Source: Chloroflexota bacterium (GTDB lineage: Bacteria; Chloroflexota; Limnocylindria; Limnocylindrales; CSP1-4). Taken from it: a DNA stretch of 18,658 nt. A model generated the notes under the pieces. That model was given only the letters and a program-made list of their open reading frames with translations. It was not told the origin of the DNA and did not search any database. Numbering within the stretch: position 1 is the stretch's first letter; each line of letters starts with the position of its first letter. The stretch covers positions 1 through 18,658 of the forward strand of contig JAJYDP010000016.1 in NCBI GenBank assembly GCA_021777365.1. The letters are read 5' to 3'. The translations under genes were made by a program, and so were the position numbers. Positions 6,875-13,824 of this stretch are shown here, piece by piece.

Positions 6875-7576
6875 ATGGCCCCACGTTCCCGTTCCGCCGG
6901 TGCCCTGGCGCTCGCGCTCGTCCTGCTGGCCGCCTGCGGCGGCACGGCGGGCCCGACCATCGCGCCGGCTGGAGGATCGCCGGGGGGAACGTCCGGGACG
7001 GCCACGCAGGCCGGCACTGCAGGCGCATCGGGGGCACCGTCCGCGTCCGGCGGCTCGCCATCGCAGGGAGCCGCGCCCTCGGCGATCCCCCTCGCGAGCT
7101 ACCAGCCGGCCTCCGGGTCCCCCGCACCGTTCGACGATTCGGCGGCGATCGGCGCGTCGGCGTGCAGCGGCAACCATGACAACCGCGTCTTCTTCGAGGC
7201 GATCGCGGGCCAGGTGACCTGGTCGGTCTACTGCGCGGTTCTCCCCTCGGGATGGTTCGTGCAGACCGGCTCCTTCTCCCTGCGTGACGGCGGCCGCATG
7301 GAGATCACCTACAGGGGCCCCGGCGGCTCGCTGCTGACGCTCGAGGAGGGCAACATCTGCGAGAACGGCGCCAGCGCCTGCGCCGTGCAGGGACAGCAGC
7401 TGGGCAGCTCGGCGTTCGGCGACCAGACCGGCACGCTCTCCGCGATGGATTCCTCGGGCGGGTACGGGATCTACGTGGATCCCGGGTCGTTCCCCTCGTG
7501 GTCACTCACAGCGACGGGGCTCGACGAGAGCGCGTTCACCGGGTTCGCCGCCGCCCTCTACCACGTGAAGGGCTGA
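6875..7576 (+). CDS. Lipoprotein of unknown function
   Basis: This 233-residue protein was not recognised. The N-terminus is a lipoprotein signal: RSRS basic region, hydrophobic residues 9-20, lipobox LLAAC with Cys21. Residues 22 to about 85 are a Gly/Ser/Thr/Ala/Pro tether. The folded part (about 86-233) contains four cysteines (97, 120, 162, 169), enough for two disulfides, and alternating aromatic and hydrophobic residues suggestive of a beta-rich extracytoplasmic domain (VFFEAIAGQVTWSVYC, GWFVQTGSFSL, MEITYRG). It is expected to be anchored on the outer face of the membrane. A promoter directly abuts the start codon, and the gene converges on the AI-2E transporter across 99 bases. No catalytic motif is visible, so a binding or envelope role is possible but unproven. 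Confidence 0.8.
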   Translation: MAPRSRSAGALALALVLLAACGGTAGPTIAPAGGSPGGTSGTATQAGTAGASGAPSASGGSPSQGAAPSAIPLASYQPASGSPAPFDDSAAIGASACSGNHDNRVFFEAIAGQVTWSVYCAVLPSGWFVQTGSFSLRDGGRMEITYRGPGGSLLTLEEGNICENGASACAVQGQQLGSSAFGDQTGTLSAMDSSGGYGIYVDPGSFPSWSLTATGLDESAFTGFAAALYHVKG

Positions 7577-7675
7577 CCGGCCGGCAGCAGGCCGACGCTC
7601 TGCCCGTCGACGCCCTGCTCGAGGGGTTGTGCCGCCAGGTACCCACCGCCGGCGTGAACGAGTGATCGCCTCTGC

Positions 7676-8932
7676 TCAGGCGGGACCGGGGTTGGTGTCG
7701 TCGGCGTCGTCGGTGTCGTCGGCACCCAGGGCCAGGTCGGCCCGCGCGTGCACCTCGGTCAGCGAGTCGGTCAGCGTCGGCGGAACGGGCGCCCGGACGT
7801 TGTGCCCCTCGCGCTGGGCCACGCGCAGCGCGGCGCGGGCGGCGACCGTGCGCGGCACGGCGGCGGCCCGGTTGAGGTAGTAGAAGAAGAACGCCGACAG
7901 GACGGCGGCGACCGGGATCCCGAAGATCGCGCCGGGGATCCCGGCCAGCTTGCCGCCGATGATCACGGAGGCGAGCACCACCAGCGGGTGGATCCCCACG
8001 GCTCCGGCCATCAGCCGCGGCTGCACGACATTCATCACGACGAGCCACCCGGCGGCCATCACCACCAGGGCGGGCACCACGGCGCCCGGGTCGGTCAGGA
8101 TCGCCACGATCACGGGCGGCGCCCACGAGACGAACGGCCCGAAGAAGGGGATCGCCTGCAGGATCCCGGACGATGCGGCCACGATCGGCGTGTACTGCAG
8201 GCCGAGCACCATGCCCAGGACGGCCGCCAGCGCGCCGTACATCAGGCCCATGATCGCCTGGCCCCGCAGGAAGCCCCCGAACGAGCGCGAGACCGTGCGC
8301 TCGAAGAGCCGGAACTCCTCCGCGTACTGCGGCGGCACCAGCCGGACGCCGAAGGCGAGGATCCGGTCCCGGTCGAGCACCATGTAGAGCGACAGGAACA
8401 GGATGATCAGCAGGTTGCCCAGGATCCCCAGCCCGGCCAGCGCGAAACTGGAGACCGGCGCGGCGATGGAGGGGAGATCGCGCAGGAACGTCTGCACCTG
8501 TGAGGCGACATCGATACGGATCCCCAGCTGGTCGAGCCGGCCCTGGTTCGCCTGGACGACCTTCAGGAGGCTCTCCTGCAGGGCCGGTGCGTTGGCCACC
8601 AGCCTCGACATGGAGCTCGCGAAGACCTGGGCCGCGTAGACGGCGAGCAGCAGGAGGACCACCAGCAGGATCCCGTAGGTCAGCAGGACGGCCAGCCCGC
8701 GGGGGCCCGGGGTCACGCGCTCCAGTGCGCTCGCGACGGGGGAGAGCACGAAGGCGAGCAGCCACGCCAGGAAGAAGACGAGGAGGATGTCGCCGAAGTA
8801 GAGGAAGACGTTGGCGAGCAGCCCCACCAGCACCAGGGCGACGGCGAGGGTCCCGATGACGAGCAGCGCGTCGAGCCAGCGCCGCTCGCGCTCCGTGAGC
8901 CGCGTTCCCGCCCCGGGCGACTCGGGCACCAT
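7676..8932 (-). CDS. AI-2E family transporter (PF01594-type membrane protein)
   Basis: This 418-residue integral membrane protein has hydrophobic segments near the N-terminus (LLVIGTLAVALVLVGLLANV, ILLVFFLAWLLAFVL, LLTYGILLVVLLLLAVYAAQ) and a large middle soluble region. Four or five C-terminal helices include the conserved QAIPFFGPFVSWAPPVIVAI and VGIHPLVVLASVIIGGKLAGIPGAIFGIPVAA stretches typical of the YdiK/PerM/TqsA family. Members are linked to small-molecule or ion export; the AI-2 role is shown for only a few, so the substrate is unknown. The last 30 residues are Asp/Ala-rich. The start ATG is abutted by a -10-like box. The gene lies downstream of trpS on the same strand, but a strong hairpin after trpS and its own -10 box suggest separate transcription. 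Confidence 0.9.
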   Translation of the reverse strand: MVPESPGAGTRLTERERRWLDALLVIGTLAVALVLVGLLANVFLYFGDILLVFFLAWLLAFVLSPVASALERVTPGPRGLAVLLTYGILLVVLLLLAVYAAQVFASSMSRLVANAPALQESLLKVVQANQGRLDQLGIRIDVASQVQTFLRDLPSIAAPVSSFALAGLGILGNLLIILFLSLYMVLDRDRILAFGVRLVPPQYAEEFRLFERTVSRSFGGFLRGQAIMGLMYGALAAVLGMVLGLQYTPIVAASSGILQAIPFFGPFVSWAPPVIVAILTDPGAVVPALVVMAAGWLVVMNVVQPRLMAGAVGIHPLVVLASVIIGGKLAGIPGAIFGIPVAAVLSAFFFYYLNRAAAVPRTVAARAALRVAQREGHNVRAPVPPTLTDSLTEVHARADLALGADDTDDADDTNPGPA

Positions 8933-8938
8933 GCGCTG

Positions 8939-8946
8939 AGTCTATA
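8939..8946 (-). promoter_or_regulatory. -10 box of the AI-2E transporter gene, predicted leaderless
   Basis: On the minus strand TATAGACT lies 6 bases before the ATG at 8932. It can be read as TAGACT (6-base gap) or TATAGA (8-base gap). There is no ribosome site and no clear -35 box. Confidence 0.45.
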
Positions 8947-9024
8947 ACGTGCGCCCGCGCCGAATGCGGGCCGCTGCGACGTTTGCGTGTCGAAGGGCCG
9001 TCTGCGCCGCCCTGCGCCGATTGC

Positions 9025-9056
9025 GGGCACGCGCCCCGATTGCGGGGCGCGTGCCC
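9025..9056 (-). terminator. Strong hairpin immediately after trpS
   Basis: GGGCACGCGCCCC (9025-9037) and GGGGCGCGTGCCC (9044-9056) form a perfect 13-bp stem with a 6-base loop. The stem begins at the last base of the trpS stop codon. There is no T-tract, so it may act as a factor-dependent or processing hairpin. The motif CGATTGCGGG occurs twice here (9018-9027 and 9037-9046). Confidence 0.6.
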
Positions 9057-10096
9057 TACCCGCGGACCGGTCCCAGGCCCATCCGCTCGTGGCAGGTGGC
9101 GATCGTCTCCTGCGCCAGTGGCGCCAGCCGCTCCGCGCCGCTGCGGAGGACCTCCTCGACGTAGCCGGGACGCTCGGCAAGCTCCCGCCGGCGCTCGCGC
9201 GCCTCGGCGAAGTGCTCGACGATCCGGTCCGCCAGCAGCCGCTTGGTGTCCACGCAGCCCGTGCGCGCTGTCCGCTCGCCCTCCCAGATCCCCTCGTAGT
9301 CCGATGGGCTGAAGAATCGGTGGAGCTGGCACACGTTGCACACCTCCGGCCGGCCCGGGTCGGTGCGGAGGATCCGCTGCGTGTCGGTGACCATGCTCAT
9401 CACCTGGCGGCGGATGACGTCCGGCTCGGCGAAGATGTCGATGACGTTGCCGAGCGACTTCGACATCTTGTTGACGCCGTCCGTCCCCTTGACGATCGGT
9501 GCCTCGCTGAAGACCGCCTCCGGCTCGACGAAGTACTGGCCGTAGCGCGCGTTCCACGCCCGGACGATCTCGCGAGCCAGCTCGAGGTGCGCGGCCTGGT
9601 CCTTGCCGACCGGCACGTACCTGGCGTGGTAGATCGCGATGTCCGCGGCCTGGAGCACCGGGTAGGTCAGCAGCGCGTGGTTGATGTCCTCGGGCTGGTA
9701 GCGCCGCTTCTCCTTGAACGACGGCGTGCGCTCGACCCAGGCGACCGGGACGACCGACGAGAGCAGCCACGTCAGCTCGGTGTGCTCGGGACGGTCCGAC
9801 TGGCGGAAGAGGACCGCACGCTCGGGGTCGAGCCCGAGCGCCAGCAGCCCGAGGGCCATGTCGTGTGTGTTCCGCCGGATCAGCGCGCCGTCGTGCGTGC
9901 TCGTGAGCGCGTGGTAGTCCACGATGCAGTAGATGGCGTCGTGGTGCTCCTGCATGGCGATGTAGCTGCGGAATGCGCCCAGGTAGTTGCCGACGTGGGG
10001 CAGCCCGGATGGCTGCACGCCGCTGAAGACGCGGCCGCTGGGGAGGGATGCGGGGTCGGACACCTGCAGCGTGGCAGGGAGAGGCGTGCTGGTCAT
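9056..10096 (-). CDS. trpS: Tryptophanyl-tRNA synthetase
   Basis: This 346-residue class I synthetase charges tRNA-Trp. It shows the N-terminal GVQPSGLPHVGNYLGA, where PHVGN (33-37) is the HIGH-type motif. The tryptophan/ATP pocket segments follow (CIVDYHALT, TYPVLQAADIAIY, VPVGKDQAAHLELARE), and KMSKS is present at 210-214. Length is normal for a bacterial TrpRS. It carries an insertion with VCNVCQLHRFF, whose two cysteines (CxxC) could be structural. The start ATG at 10096 is preceded at 7 bases by TACACT on the minus strand, predicting a leaderless mRNA. It is divergent from the DUF5317-like gene, with 75 bases between the starts. Confidence 0.96.
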   Translation of the reverse strand: MTSTPLPATLQVSDPASLPSGRVFSGVQPSGLPHVGNYLGAFRSYIAMQEHHDAIYCIVDYHALTSTHDGALIRRNTHDMALGLLALGLDPERAVLFRQSDRPEHTELTWLLSSVVPVAWVERTPSFKEKRRYQPEDINHALLTYPVLQAADIAIYHARYVPVGKDQAAHLELAREIVRAWNARYGQYFVEPEAVFSEAPIVKGTDGVNKMSKSLGNVIDIFAEPDVIRRQVMSMVTDTQRILRTDPGRPEVCNVCQLHRFFSPSDYEGIWEGERTARTGCVDTKRLLADRIVEHFAEARERRRELAERPGYVEEVLRSGAERLAPLAQETIATCHERMGLGPVRG

Positions 10097-10103
10097 CGCG
10101 CGG

Positions 10104-10109
10104 AGTGTA
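10104..10109 (-). promoter_or_regulatory. -10 box of trpS, predicted leaderless
   Basis: TACACT on the minus strand lies exactly 7 bases before the trpS ATG. No Shine-Dalgarno and no clear -35 box are seen; an inverted repeat sits where the spacer would be. Confidence 0.5.
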
Positions 10110-10110
10110 G

Positions 10111-10128
10111 CGGAGGCCGGTACCTCCG
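10111..10128. promoter_or_regulatory. Inverted repeat in the trpS/DUF5317 divergent promoter region
   Basis: CGGAGG (10111-10116), CCGGTA and CCTCCG (10123-10128) form a 6-bp dyad adjoining the trpS -10 box. It could be an operator; no known regulator site is recognised. Confidence 0.3.
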
Positions 10129-10159
10129 GACCGGCGACCGCGGCCCTCGCCGGGTGTAT

Positions 10160-10165
10160 TACCGT
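10160..10165 (+). promoter_or_regulatory. -10 box of the DUF5317-like gene, predicted leaderless
   Basis: TACCGT ends 6 bases before the ATG at 10172; TATTAC (10157-10162) is an alternative reading. There is no ribosome site and no clear -35 box. Confidence 0.4.
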
Positions 10166-10171
10166 GGGGCG

Positions 10172-10786
10172 ATGTTCATCCTCTACGCGATCGTCATCGG
10201 GCTGGTGCTGGGCTGGCTGACGGGCGGTCGTCTGGAGCACCTGGCCGGCCTCTCGTTCCGCTGGACGTGGGTCGCCGTCGCGGGACTGGCCGTGCAGGTC
10301 GCCCTGTTCAGCGCGCCGGTGAGCAGCTCGATCGGAGCCGCGGGGGCACCGCTGTACGTGGCGTCGACCGCGGCCGTCCTGGGGTTCGTGCTCGTCAACG
10401 CGCGCGTCGCGGGGATGCCGCTCGTCGCGCTGGGCGCCGCGTCCAACCTCGTCGCGATCGTGGCCAATGGCGGCACGATGCCGGCCAGCGGCGCGGCCCT
10501 GGCGGCGGTCGGCATCGGCCGGGAGCCCGGCTACGTCAACACCCGCGAGCTGGTCTCCCCCGTGCTGGCGCCGCTCGGCGACGTCTTCGCCGTGCCGTCC
10601 TGGATGCCGCTCGCCAACGTGTTCAGCGTCGGCGACGTCCTGGTCGGGCTCGGGATCGCCGTGGTGATCGTGGCGGCGATGCGCCGCGAACCCGGGCCGG
10701 CCGACGCGGTCGACGCGGGGGCGCCGCTGGGCGCCGGCGGCGGGCCCGGGCGCCCTGACGGGGAGGGTACTGGTACCAACGGCTGA
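10172..10786 (+). CDS. DUF5317-like integral membrane protein
   Basis: This 204-residue protein has about five hydrophobic segments (residues 2-18, 30-48, 62-78, 81-98 and 152-170) and a Gly/Pro/Asp-rich cytoplasmic tail. The features NLVAIVANGGTMPAS, APLGDVFAVPSWMPLANVFSVGDVLVGLG are the hallmark of the DUF5317 family: a conserved NGG-MP motif followed by GD-F-P and an NVFS-GD helix. Family function is unknown. The start is fixed by the -10-like box directly upstream and by the immediate hydrophobic helix. It is divergent from trpS and is followed by a hairpin that includes its stop codon, so it seems to be monocistronic. Confidence 0.82.
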   Translation: MFILYAIVIGLVLGWLTGGRLEHLAGLSFRWTWVAVAGLAVQVALFSAPVSSSIGAAGAPLYVASTAAVLGFVLVNARVAGMPLVALGAASNLVAIVANGGTMPASGAALAAVGIGREPGYVNTRELVSPVLAPLGDVFAVPSWMPLANVFSVGDVLVGLGIAVVIVAAMRREPGPADAVDAGAPLGAGGGPGRPDGEGTGTNG

Positions 10787-10810
10787 TGCCGGAGGGCATC
10801 CACTGGTACC
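10772..10810 (+). terminator. Nested hairpin at the stop of the DUF5317-like gene
   Basis: GGTACC (10772-10777) pairs with GGTACC (10805-10810), and inside it GATGCC (10785-10790) pairs with GGCATC (10795-10800) around GGAG. The gene's stop codon lies inside. ACTGGTACC is also a direct repeat. A short T-containing stretch follows but no true T-tract. Confidence 0.5.
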
Positions 10811-10819
10811 TGTGTCGCA

Positions 10820-10848
10820 TTGTTGCGGGTCGCCCCCATCCGTAGGGT
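10820..10848 (+). promoter_or_regulatory. Promoter of the c-di-GMP riboswitch unit
   Basis: TTGTTG (10820-10825), a 17-base spacer and TAGGGT (10843-10848). It would start transcription near 10855, shortly before the aptamer's first stem. Confidence 0.5.
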
Positions 10849-10881
10849 CGGTCCCGGCAGCGAGGACCGCTGCCCGACCCA

Positions 10882-10968
10882 GCTTCCGTCCAGGGCAAAC
10901 CCGCCGCGAGACGGGGACGCAAAGCCAGGGATCTTCCTGCAGAGGAAGACCGCCCGGTTGCCGGAGGC
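10882..10968 (+). promoter_or_regulatory. Cyclic-di-GMP-I (GEMM) riboswitch
   Basis: The conserved core is clear: CAGGGCAAACC (10891-10901), a stem capped by a GCGA GNRA tetraloop, GGGACGCAAAGCC (10914-10926), a second stem TCTTCCT/AGGAAGA, and the closing CCCGGTTGCCGG (10953-10964). The outer P1 stem pairs GCTTCCG (10882-10888) with CGGAGGC (10962-10968). The arrangement matches class I c-di-GMP aptamers, in which the two stems dock through the tetraloop and its receptor and the ligand binds at the three-way junction. The Shine-Dalgarno of the first micro-ORF (GGAGGGG, 10984-10990) follows 15 bases later, so translational control is plausible. Whether it is an on or off switch cannot be told. 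Confidence 0.92.
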
Positions 10969-10993
10969 GCGTCGCACCGGACTGGAGGGGAAC

Positions 10994-11059
10994 ATGAAGG
11001 CGAACCTGGCGCACTTCATGCTCGCCACGGCGGCGCAGGCCGCCGTGGAACGGTTCTGA
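10994..11059 (+). CDS. Micro-ORF 1 under c-di-GMP riboswitch control (21 aa)
   Basis: Twenty-one codons from ATG to TGA, directly preceded by GGAGGGG (10984-10990), the best ribosome site in this region and 26 bases after the aptamer. The peptide begins MKANLAHFMLATAAQ and ends AVERF; it is short, amphipathic to mildly hydrophobic and of unknown function. It could be a true micro-protein or a leader peptide that couples translation to the next ORF, which starts 23 bases later. It was not recognised as a member of any family. Confidence 0.5.
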   Translation: MKANLAHFMLATAAQAAVERF

Positions 11060-11081
11060 GCGCCAGGGTGCGGTGGTGAAC

Positions 11082-11180
11082 ATGAAGCGCAACTTCCGAC
11101 TGGCGACGTTCCGCATCCTTCTCGCGCTCGCGGCGATCGGCAGCTCCGCCCTCGTCCTCGAGGCGGGCCACCGCTGGTAG
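11082..11180 (+). CDS. Micro-ORF 2 under c-di-GMP riboswitch control, single-helix membrane peptide (32 aa)
   Basis: Thirty-two codons from ATG to TAG. The N-terminus is basic (MKRNFR, R11), followed by a hydrophobic run FRILLALAAIGSSALVLEAG (about residues 10-29) and a short tail HRW, as in a one-pass membrane micro-protein with the positive end inside. The first residues (MKxN, then LAT) echo micro-ORF 1, so the two may be related. The ribosome site is weak (GGTGGTGAAC). A terminator hairpin follows after 45 bases, so the riboswitch transcript seems to encode only these two peptides. Function is unknown; the size makes chance occurrence a real possibility for either ORF alone. Confidence 0.55.
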   Translation: MKRNFRLATFRILLALAAIGSSALVLEAGHRW

Positions 11181-11191
11181 CGAGCATGGGG

Positions 11192-11249
11192 ACGCGGCGT
11201 CGTCGCCGCGTGGCACTCACCAAGGGACCGCCGGCACGCCGGCGGTCTC
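11192..11249 (+). terminator. Two hairpins ending the riboswitch/micro-ORF unit
   Basis: ACGCGGCG/CGCCGCGT (11192-11199 with 11204-11211, loop TCGT) is followed by GACCGCCGG/CCGGCGGTC (11226-11234 with 11239-11247, loop CACG). The second stem can be extended by two pairs and is followed closely by CGGTTTCTG, a weak T-rich stretch, as in an intrinsic terminator. Confidence 0.65.
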
Positions 11250-11275
11250 GCGGTTTCTGATGCGGGGCATGCCGG

Positions 11276-11281
11276 TACAAT
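11276..11281 (+). promoter_or_regulatory. -10 box of hom, predicted leaderless
   Basis: TACAAT lies exactly 7 bases before the hom ATG at 11289. TTTCTG (11254-11259) at a 16-base spacing is a weak -35 candidate. There is no ribosome site. Confidence 0.55.
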
Positions 11282-11288
11282 CCCGGCG

Positions 11289-12701
11289 ATGACCGCGCCA
11301 TCCACGGCCACCGACCCCCACGCCACGGCAGCCCCGCTCCGCGTCGCGCTCCTCGGTCTCGGGACCGTCGGGCGCGAGGTGGCGCGTGGCCTGCTGGCCG
11401 GCGACACCCGGCTGGCGGACGGCTCGGGCGGGCGCGGGCTCCGGCTCGTGGCCGTGGCGGACCGCGACCCGGCCCGGTTCGAGGGGCTGCCCCTCGACGG
11501 TGTTGATCGGACGGACGACGGCGCCCGGCTGATCGGCCGTCCCGACGTGGACGCCGTGGTCGAGCTGATCGGCGGCGTCGAAGGCGCCGGGCGGCTGGTG
11601 GCGGCGGCGCTCGACGCCGGGCACGCGGTCGTCACGGCGAACAAGGCGCTGCTGTCGCGGCGGGGCGCCGAGCTGGAATGCCGTGCCCGCGAGCGTGGCG
11701 TGGCGCTGCGCTTCGAGGCCGCGGTCGGCGGCGCGATCCCGGTCCTCGCCACCCTGGCCGCGGACCTGGCCGCGAACCGGATCGACGCGGTGCGCGGCAT
11801 CGTCAACGGCTCCACGAACTACGTCCTCACCTCGCTCGCGCAGGAGGGCGGCTCGTACGACGAGGCGATCGCGCGGGCGAAGGAGCTGGGCTACCTGGAG
11901 GCCGACCCGAGCGCGGACGTCGAGGGACGGGATGCGGCCGACAAGCTGGCGATCCTGGCCCGGCTGGCGTTCGGCGCCTGGCCCGACGTGACGGCGATCC
12001 GGCGGGCGCTCCCGGCGTTCGAGACGGACGGCGGCGGGCGCGCGGCCGCAGCCGGGCGAGCCGGGGGATCCGGCACTCGCCCCCCGGGCGACAGCCGGGG
12101 CGCTGCCGGCACGCACCCCATGGGTGGCAGCCCGGGCAGTGCCGGCACCCGCCCCACGGGTGGCAGCCCGGGCAGTGCCGGCACCCGCCCCCCGAGCGAC
12201 GGCCTCCCCGGCATCACCGGCGTGACGGCGGCGCAGATCGAGGCAGCCGGTCGGCTTGGCTTCACGGTCAAGCTCGTGGCGCGGACGGCCCGCGCCGGCG
12301 ACGCCGTGACGGCCTGGGTGCTCCCGGTGGCGGTCCCGTCGGAGAGCGCGCTGGCCCGCACCGACTGGGCGGAGAACCGGATCGAGATCGACGGCGACCC
12401 GGTGGGCCGCGTCGCGCTCGTCGGCCAGGGGGCGGGCGGCGGGCCGACCAGCAGCGCCATCCTGGGCGACCTGCTCGCGGTCGCGCGGGGCGAAGGGTCG
12501 ACGTGGGCGGGGCTTCCCGCGGCCGGGTCGCTTGCGGCGGACCGGCTGACGGACGGCATGGCCGAGCCGAGGCGATGGCTGGTCACGACCCCCGGGGGCG
12601 AGGCGCGGCTGGCGGGGCCGGTCGCGCTGGACGGCCTCCGGGTCCACCTGGCGGGCACCGGAGCCGGCGCCAGCGTGCTCCCGGTCCTGGACGAGGGCTG
12701 A
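11289..12701 (+). CDS. hom: Homoserine dehydrogenase
   Basis: This 470-residue enzyme reduces aspartate semialdehyde to homoserine with NAD(P)H, the branch point to threonine and methionine. It has the Rossmann motif GLGTVG (23-28), [10 protein letters not shown], the GGAIPVL and NGSTNYVLT segments of the catalytic domain, and the signature [19 protein letters not shown] with the catalytic Asp and Lys. Between ALPAF (about 243) and [17 protein letters not shown] (about 305) there is an insert of some 60 residues encoded by a 36-bp tandem repeat, absent from normal homologs. The C-terminus lacks a recognisable ACT domain, so threonine feedback through ACT is not expected. It starts the hom-thrC-thrB operon, with the thrC ATG 4 bases after its stop. 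Confidence 0.95.
   Translation: MTAPSTATDPHATAAPLRVALLGLGTVGREVARGLLAGDTRLADGSGGRGLRLVAVADRDPARFEGLPLDGVDRTDDGARLIGRPDVDAVVELIGGVEGAGRLVAAALDAGHAVVTANKALLSRRGAELECRARERGVALRFEAAVGGAIPVLATLAADLAANRIDAVRGIVNGSTNYVLTSLAQEGGSYDEAIARAKELGYLEADPSADVEGRDAADKLAILARLAFGAWPDVTAIRRALPAFETDGGGRAAAAGRAGGSGTRPPGDSRGAAGTHPMGGSPGSAGTRPTGGSPGSAGTRPPSDGLPGITGVTAAQIEAAGRLGFTVKLVARTARAGDAVTAWVLPVAVPSESALARTDWAENRIEIDGDPVGRVALVGQGAGGGPTSSAILGDLLAVARGEGSTWAGLPAAGSLAADRLTDGMAEPRRWLVTTPGGEARLAGPVALDGLRVHLAGTGAGASVLPVLDEG
12085..12192 (+). repeat. 36-bp tandem repeat inside hom (3 units)
   Basis: Units occupy 12085-12120 (diverged), 12121-12156 and 12157-12192. The last two are nearly identical and read GGGTGGCAGCCCGGGCAGTG at their start. 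The period is a multiple of three, giving the 12-residue repeat [12 protein letters not shown] in frame within the homoserine dehydrogenase insert. Confidence 0.85.
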
Positions 12702-12705
12702 GCGG

Positions 12706-13824
12706 ATGCGCATGAGCGAGGTGCTGCGGCACCTTCGGCAGCAGCAGGCCACCACGGGCGCCCGCCCGCGACTGCTCCATCGGTACGCGGGGTTCCTGCC
12801 GGTCGGCCCGGGCACGCCCCCGCTCTCGCTCGGCGAGGGCTTCACGCCGCTCGTGCACGCGCGCACGCTCGGGCGCGCCATCGGCTGCCCCGAGCTGTAC
12901 CTGAAGTTCGAGGGGATGAACCCCACCGGCTCGTTCAAGGATCGGGGGATGGTCGTCGCCGTCGCCAAGGCGCTGGAGGAGGGCGCGAAGGCGGTCATCT
13001 GCGCCTCCACCGGCAACACCTCGGCCTCGGCCGCGGCGTACGGGGCGAGCGCCGGCCTCGAGGTGATCGTGGTCCTGCCGGCCGGCCGGATCGCGGCCGG
13101 GAAGCTGCTCCAGGCGCAGGTGGCGGGCGCGCGGGTGGTTGCCGTGGACGGCAACTTCGACGACGCGCTGCGCGTGGTGCGCGAGCTGGCGGCCTCGGGC
13201 GAGCAGACCGGCCACCCCGTCACCCTGGTCAACTCGGTGAACCCGTACCGGCTGGAGGGGCAGAAGACGGCGGCGTTCGAGGTCTGCGACGACCTGGGCG
13301 GGGCGCCCGACTACCTGGCGATCCCGGTCGGCAACGCCGGCAACATCAGCGCCTACTGGGCGGGCTTCACCGAGTACCGCGACGCCGGCCTGGTAGAGAC
13401 GCGGCCGATCATGCTCGGGTTCCAGGCCGCCGGCGCGGCGCCGATCGTGCTCGGGCACCCGGTGGAGAACCCCGAGACGGTGGCGACCGCGATCCGCATC
13501 GGGAACCCGGCGAGCTGGCAGAAGGCGGTGCGGGCCCGCGACGAGTCGGGCGGCCGGATCGAGGCCGTGACCGATGACGAGATCCTCGACGCGTACCGGG
13601 ACCTGGCACGGTACGAGGGCGTCTTCTGCGAGCCGGCGAGCGCCGCCTCCGTGGCCGGCGTGCGAAAGCTCGCGGCCGAGGGGGCGATCGACCCGGGCGG
13701 GACGATCGTCTGCGTCCTGACGGGCCACGGGCTCAAGGACCCGGACACGGCCCGGCGGAACGTGCTCGCAGGCGTGACGGCGCCGCCGACGGTCGAGGGC
13801 GTCACGGAGGCGCTGGGCTGGTGA
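12706..13824 (+). CDS. thrC: Threonine synthase
   Basis: This 372-residue PLP enzyme converts O-phosphohomoserine to threonine. Key features are LGEGFTPL (substrate pocket), [18 protein letters not shown] with the PLP lysine K78, the [13 protein letters not shown] phosphate/PLP-binding loop, and the [10 protein letters not shown] glycine-rich loop. Length fits the short (class II-like, about 350-aa) threonine synthases of many Gram-positives and Chloroflexota. ATG at 12706 is used; a second ATG three codons in (12712) is equally usable and changes nothing of substance. It is cotranscribed with hom (4-base gap) and overlaps thrB by four bases (GTGA). Confidence 0.96.
   Translation: MRMSEVLRHLRQQQATTGARPRLLHRYAGFLPVGPGTPPLSLGEGFTPLVHARTLGRAIGCPELYLKFEGMNPTGSFKDRGMVVAVAKALEEGAKAVICASTGNTSASAAAYGASAGLEVIVVLPAGRIAAGKLLQAQVAGARVVAVDGNFDDALRVVRELAASGEQTGHPVTLVNSVNPYRLEGQKTAAFEVCDDLGGAPDYLAIPVGNAGNISAYWAGFTEYRDAGLVETRPIMLGFQAAGAAPIVLGHPVENPETVATAIRIGNPASWQKAVRARDESGGRIEAVTDDEILDAYRDLARYEGVFCEPASAASVAGVRKLAAEGAIDPGGTIVCVLTGHGLKDPDTARRNVLAGVTAPPTVEGVTEALGW

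Noticed and set aside
10820..11059. 79-codon version of micro-ORF 1 starting upstream
   Set aside because: It would translate straight through the c-di-GMP aptamer; the internal ATG at 10994 has the real ribosome site.
11016..11216. Minus-strand 66-codon frame opposite the micro-ORFs
   Set aside because: Charged low-complexity sequence, no promoter or ribosome site, and it crosses the terminator hairpin.
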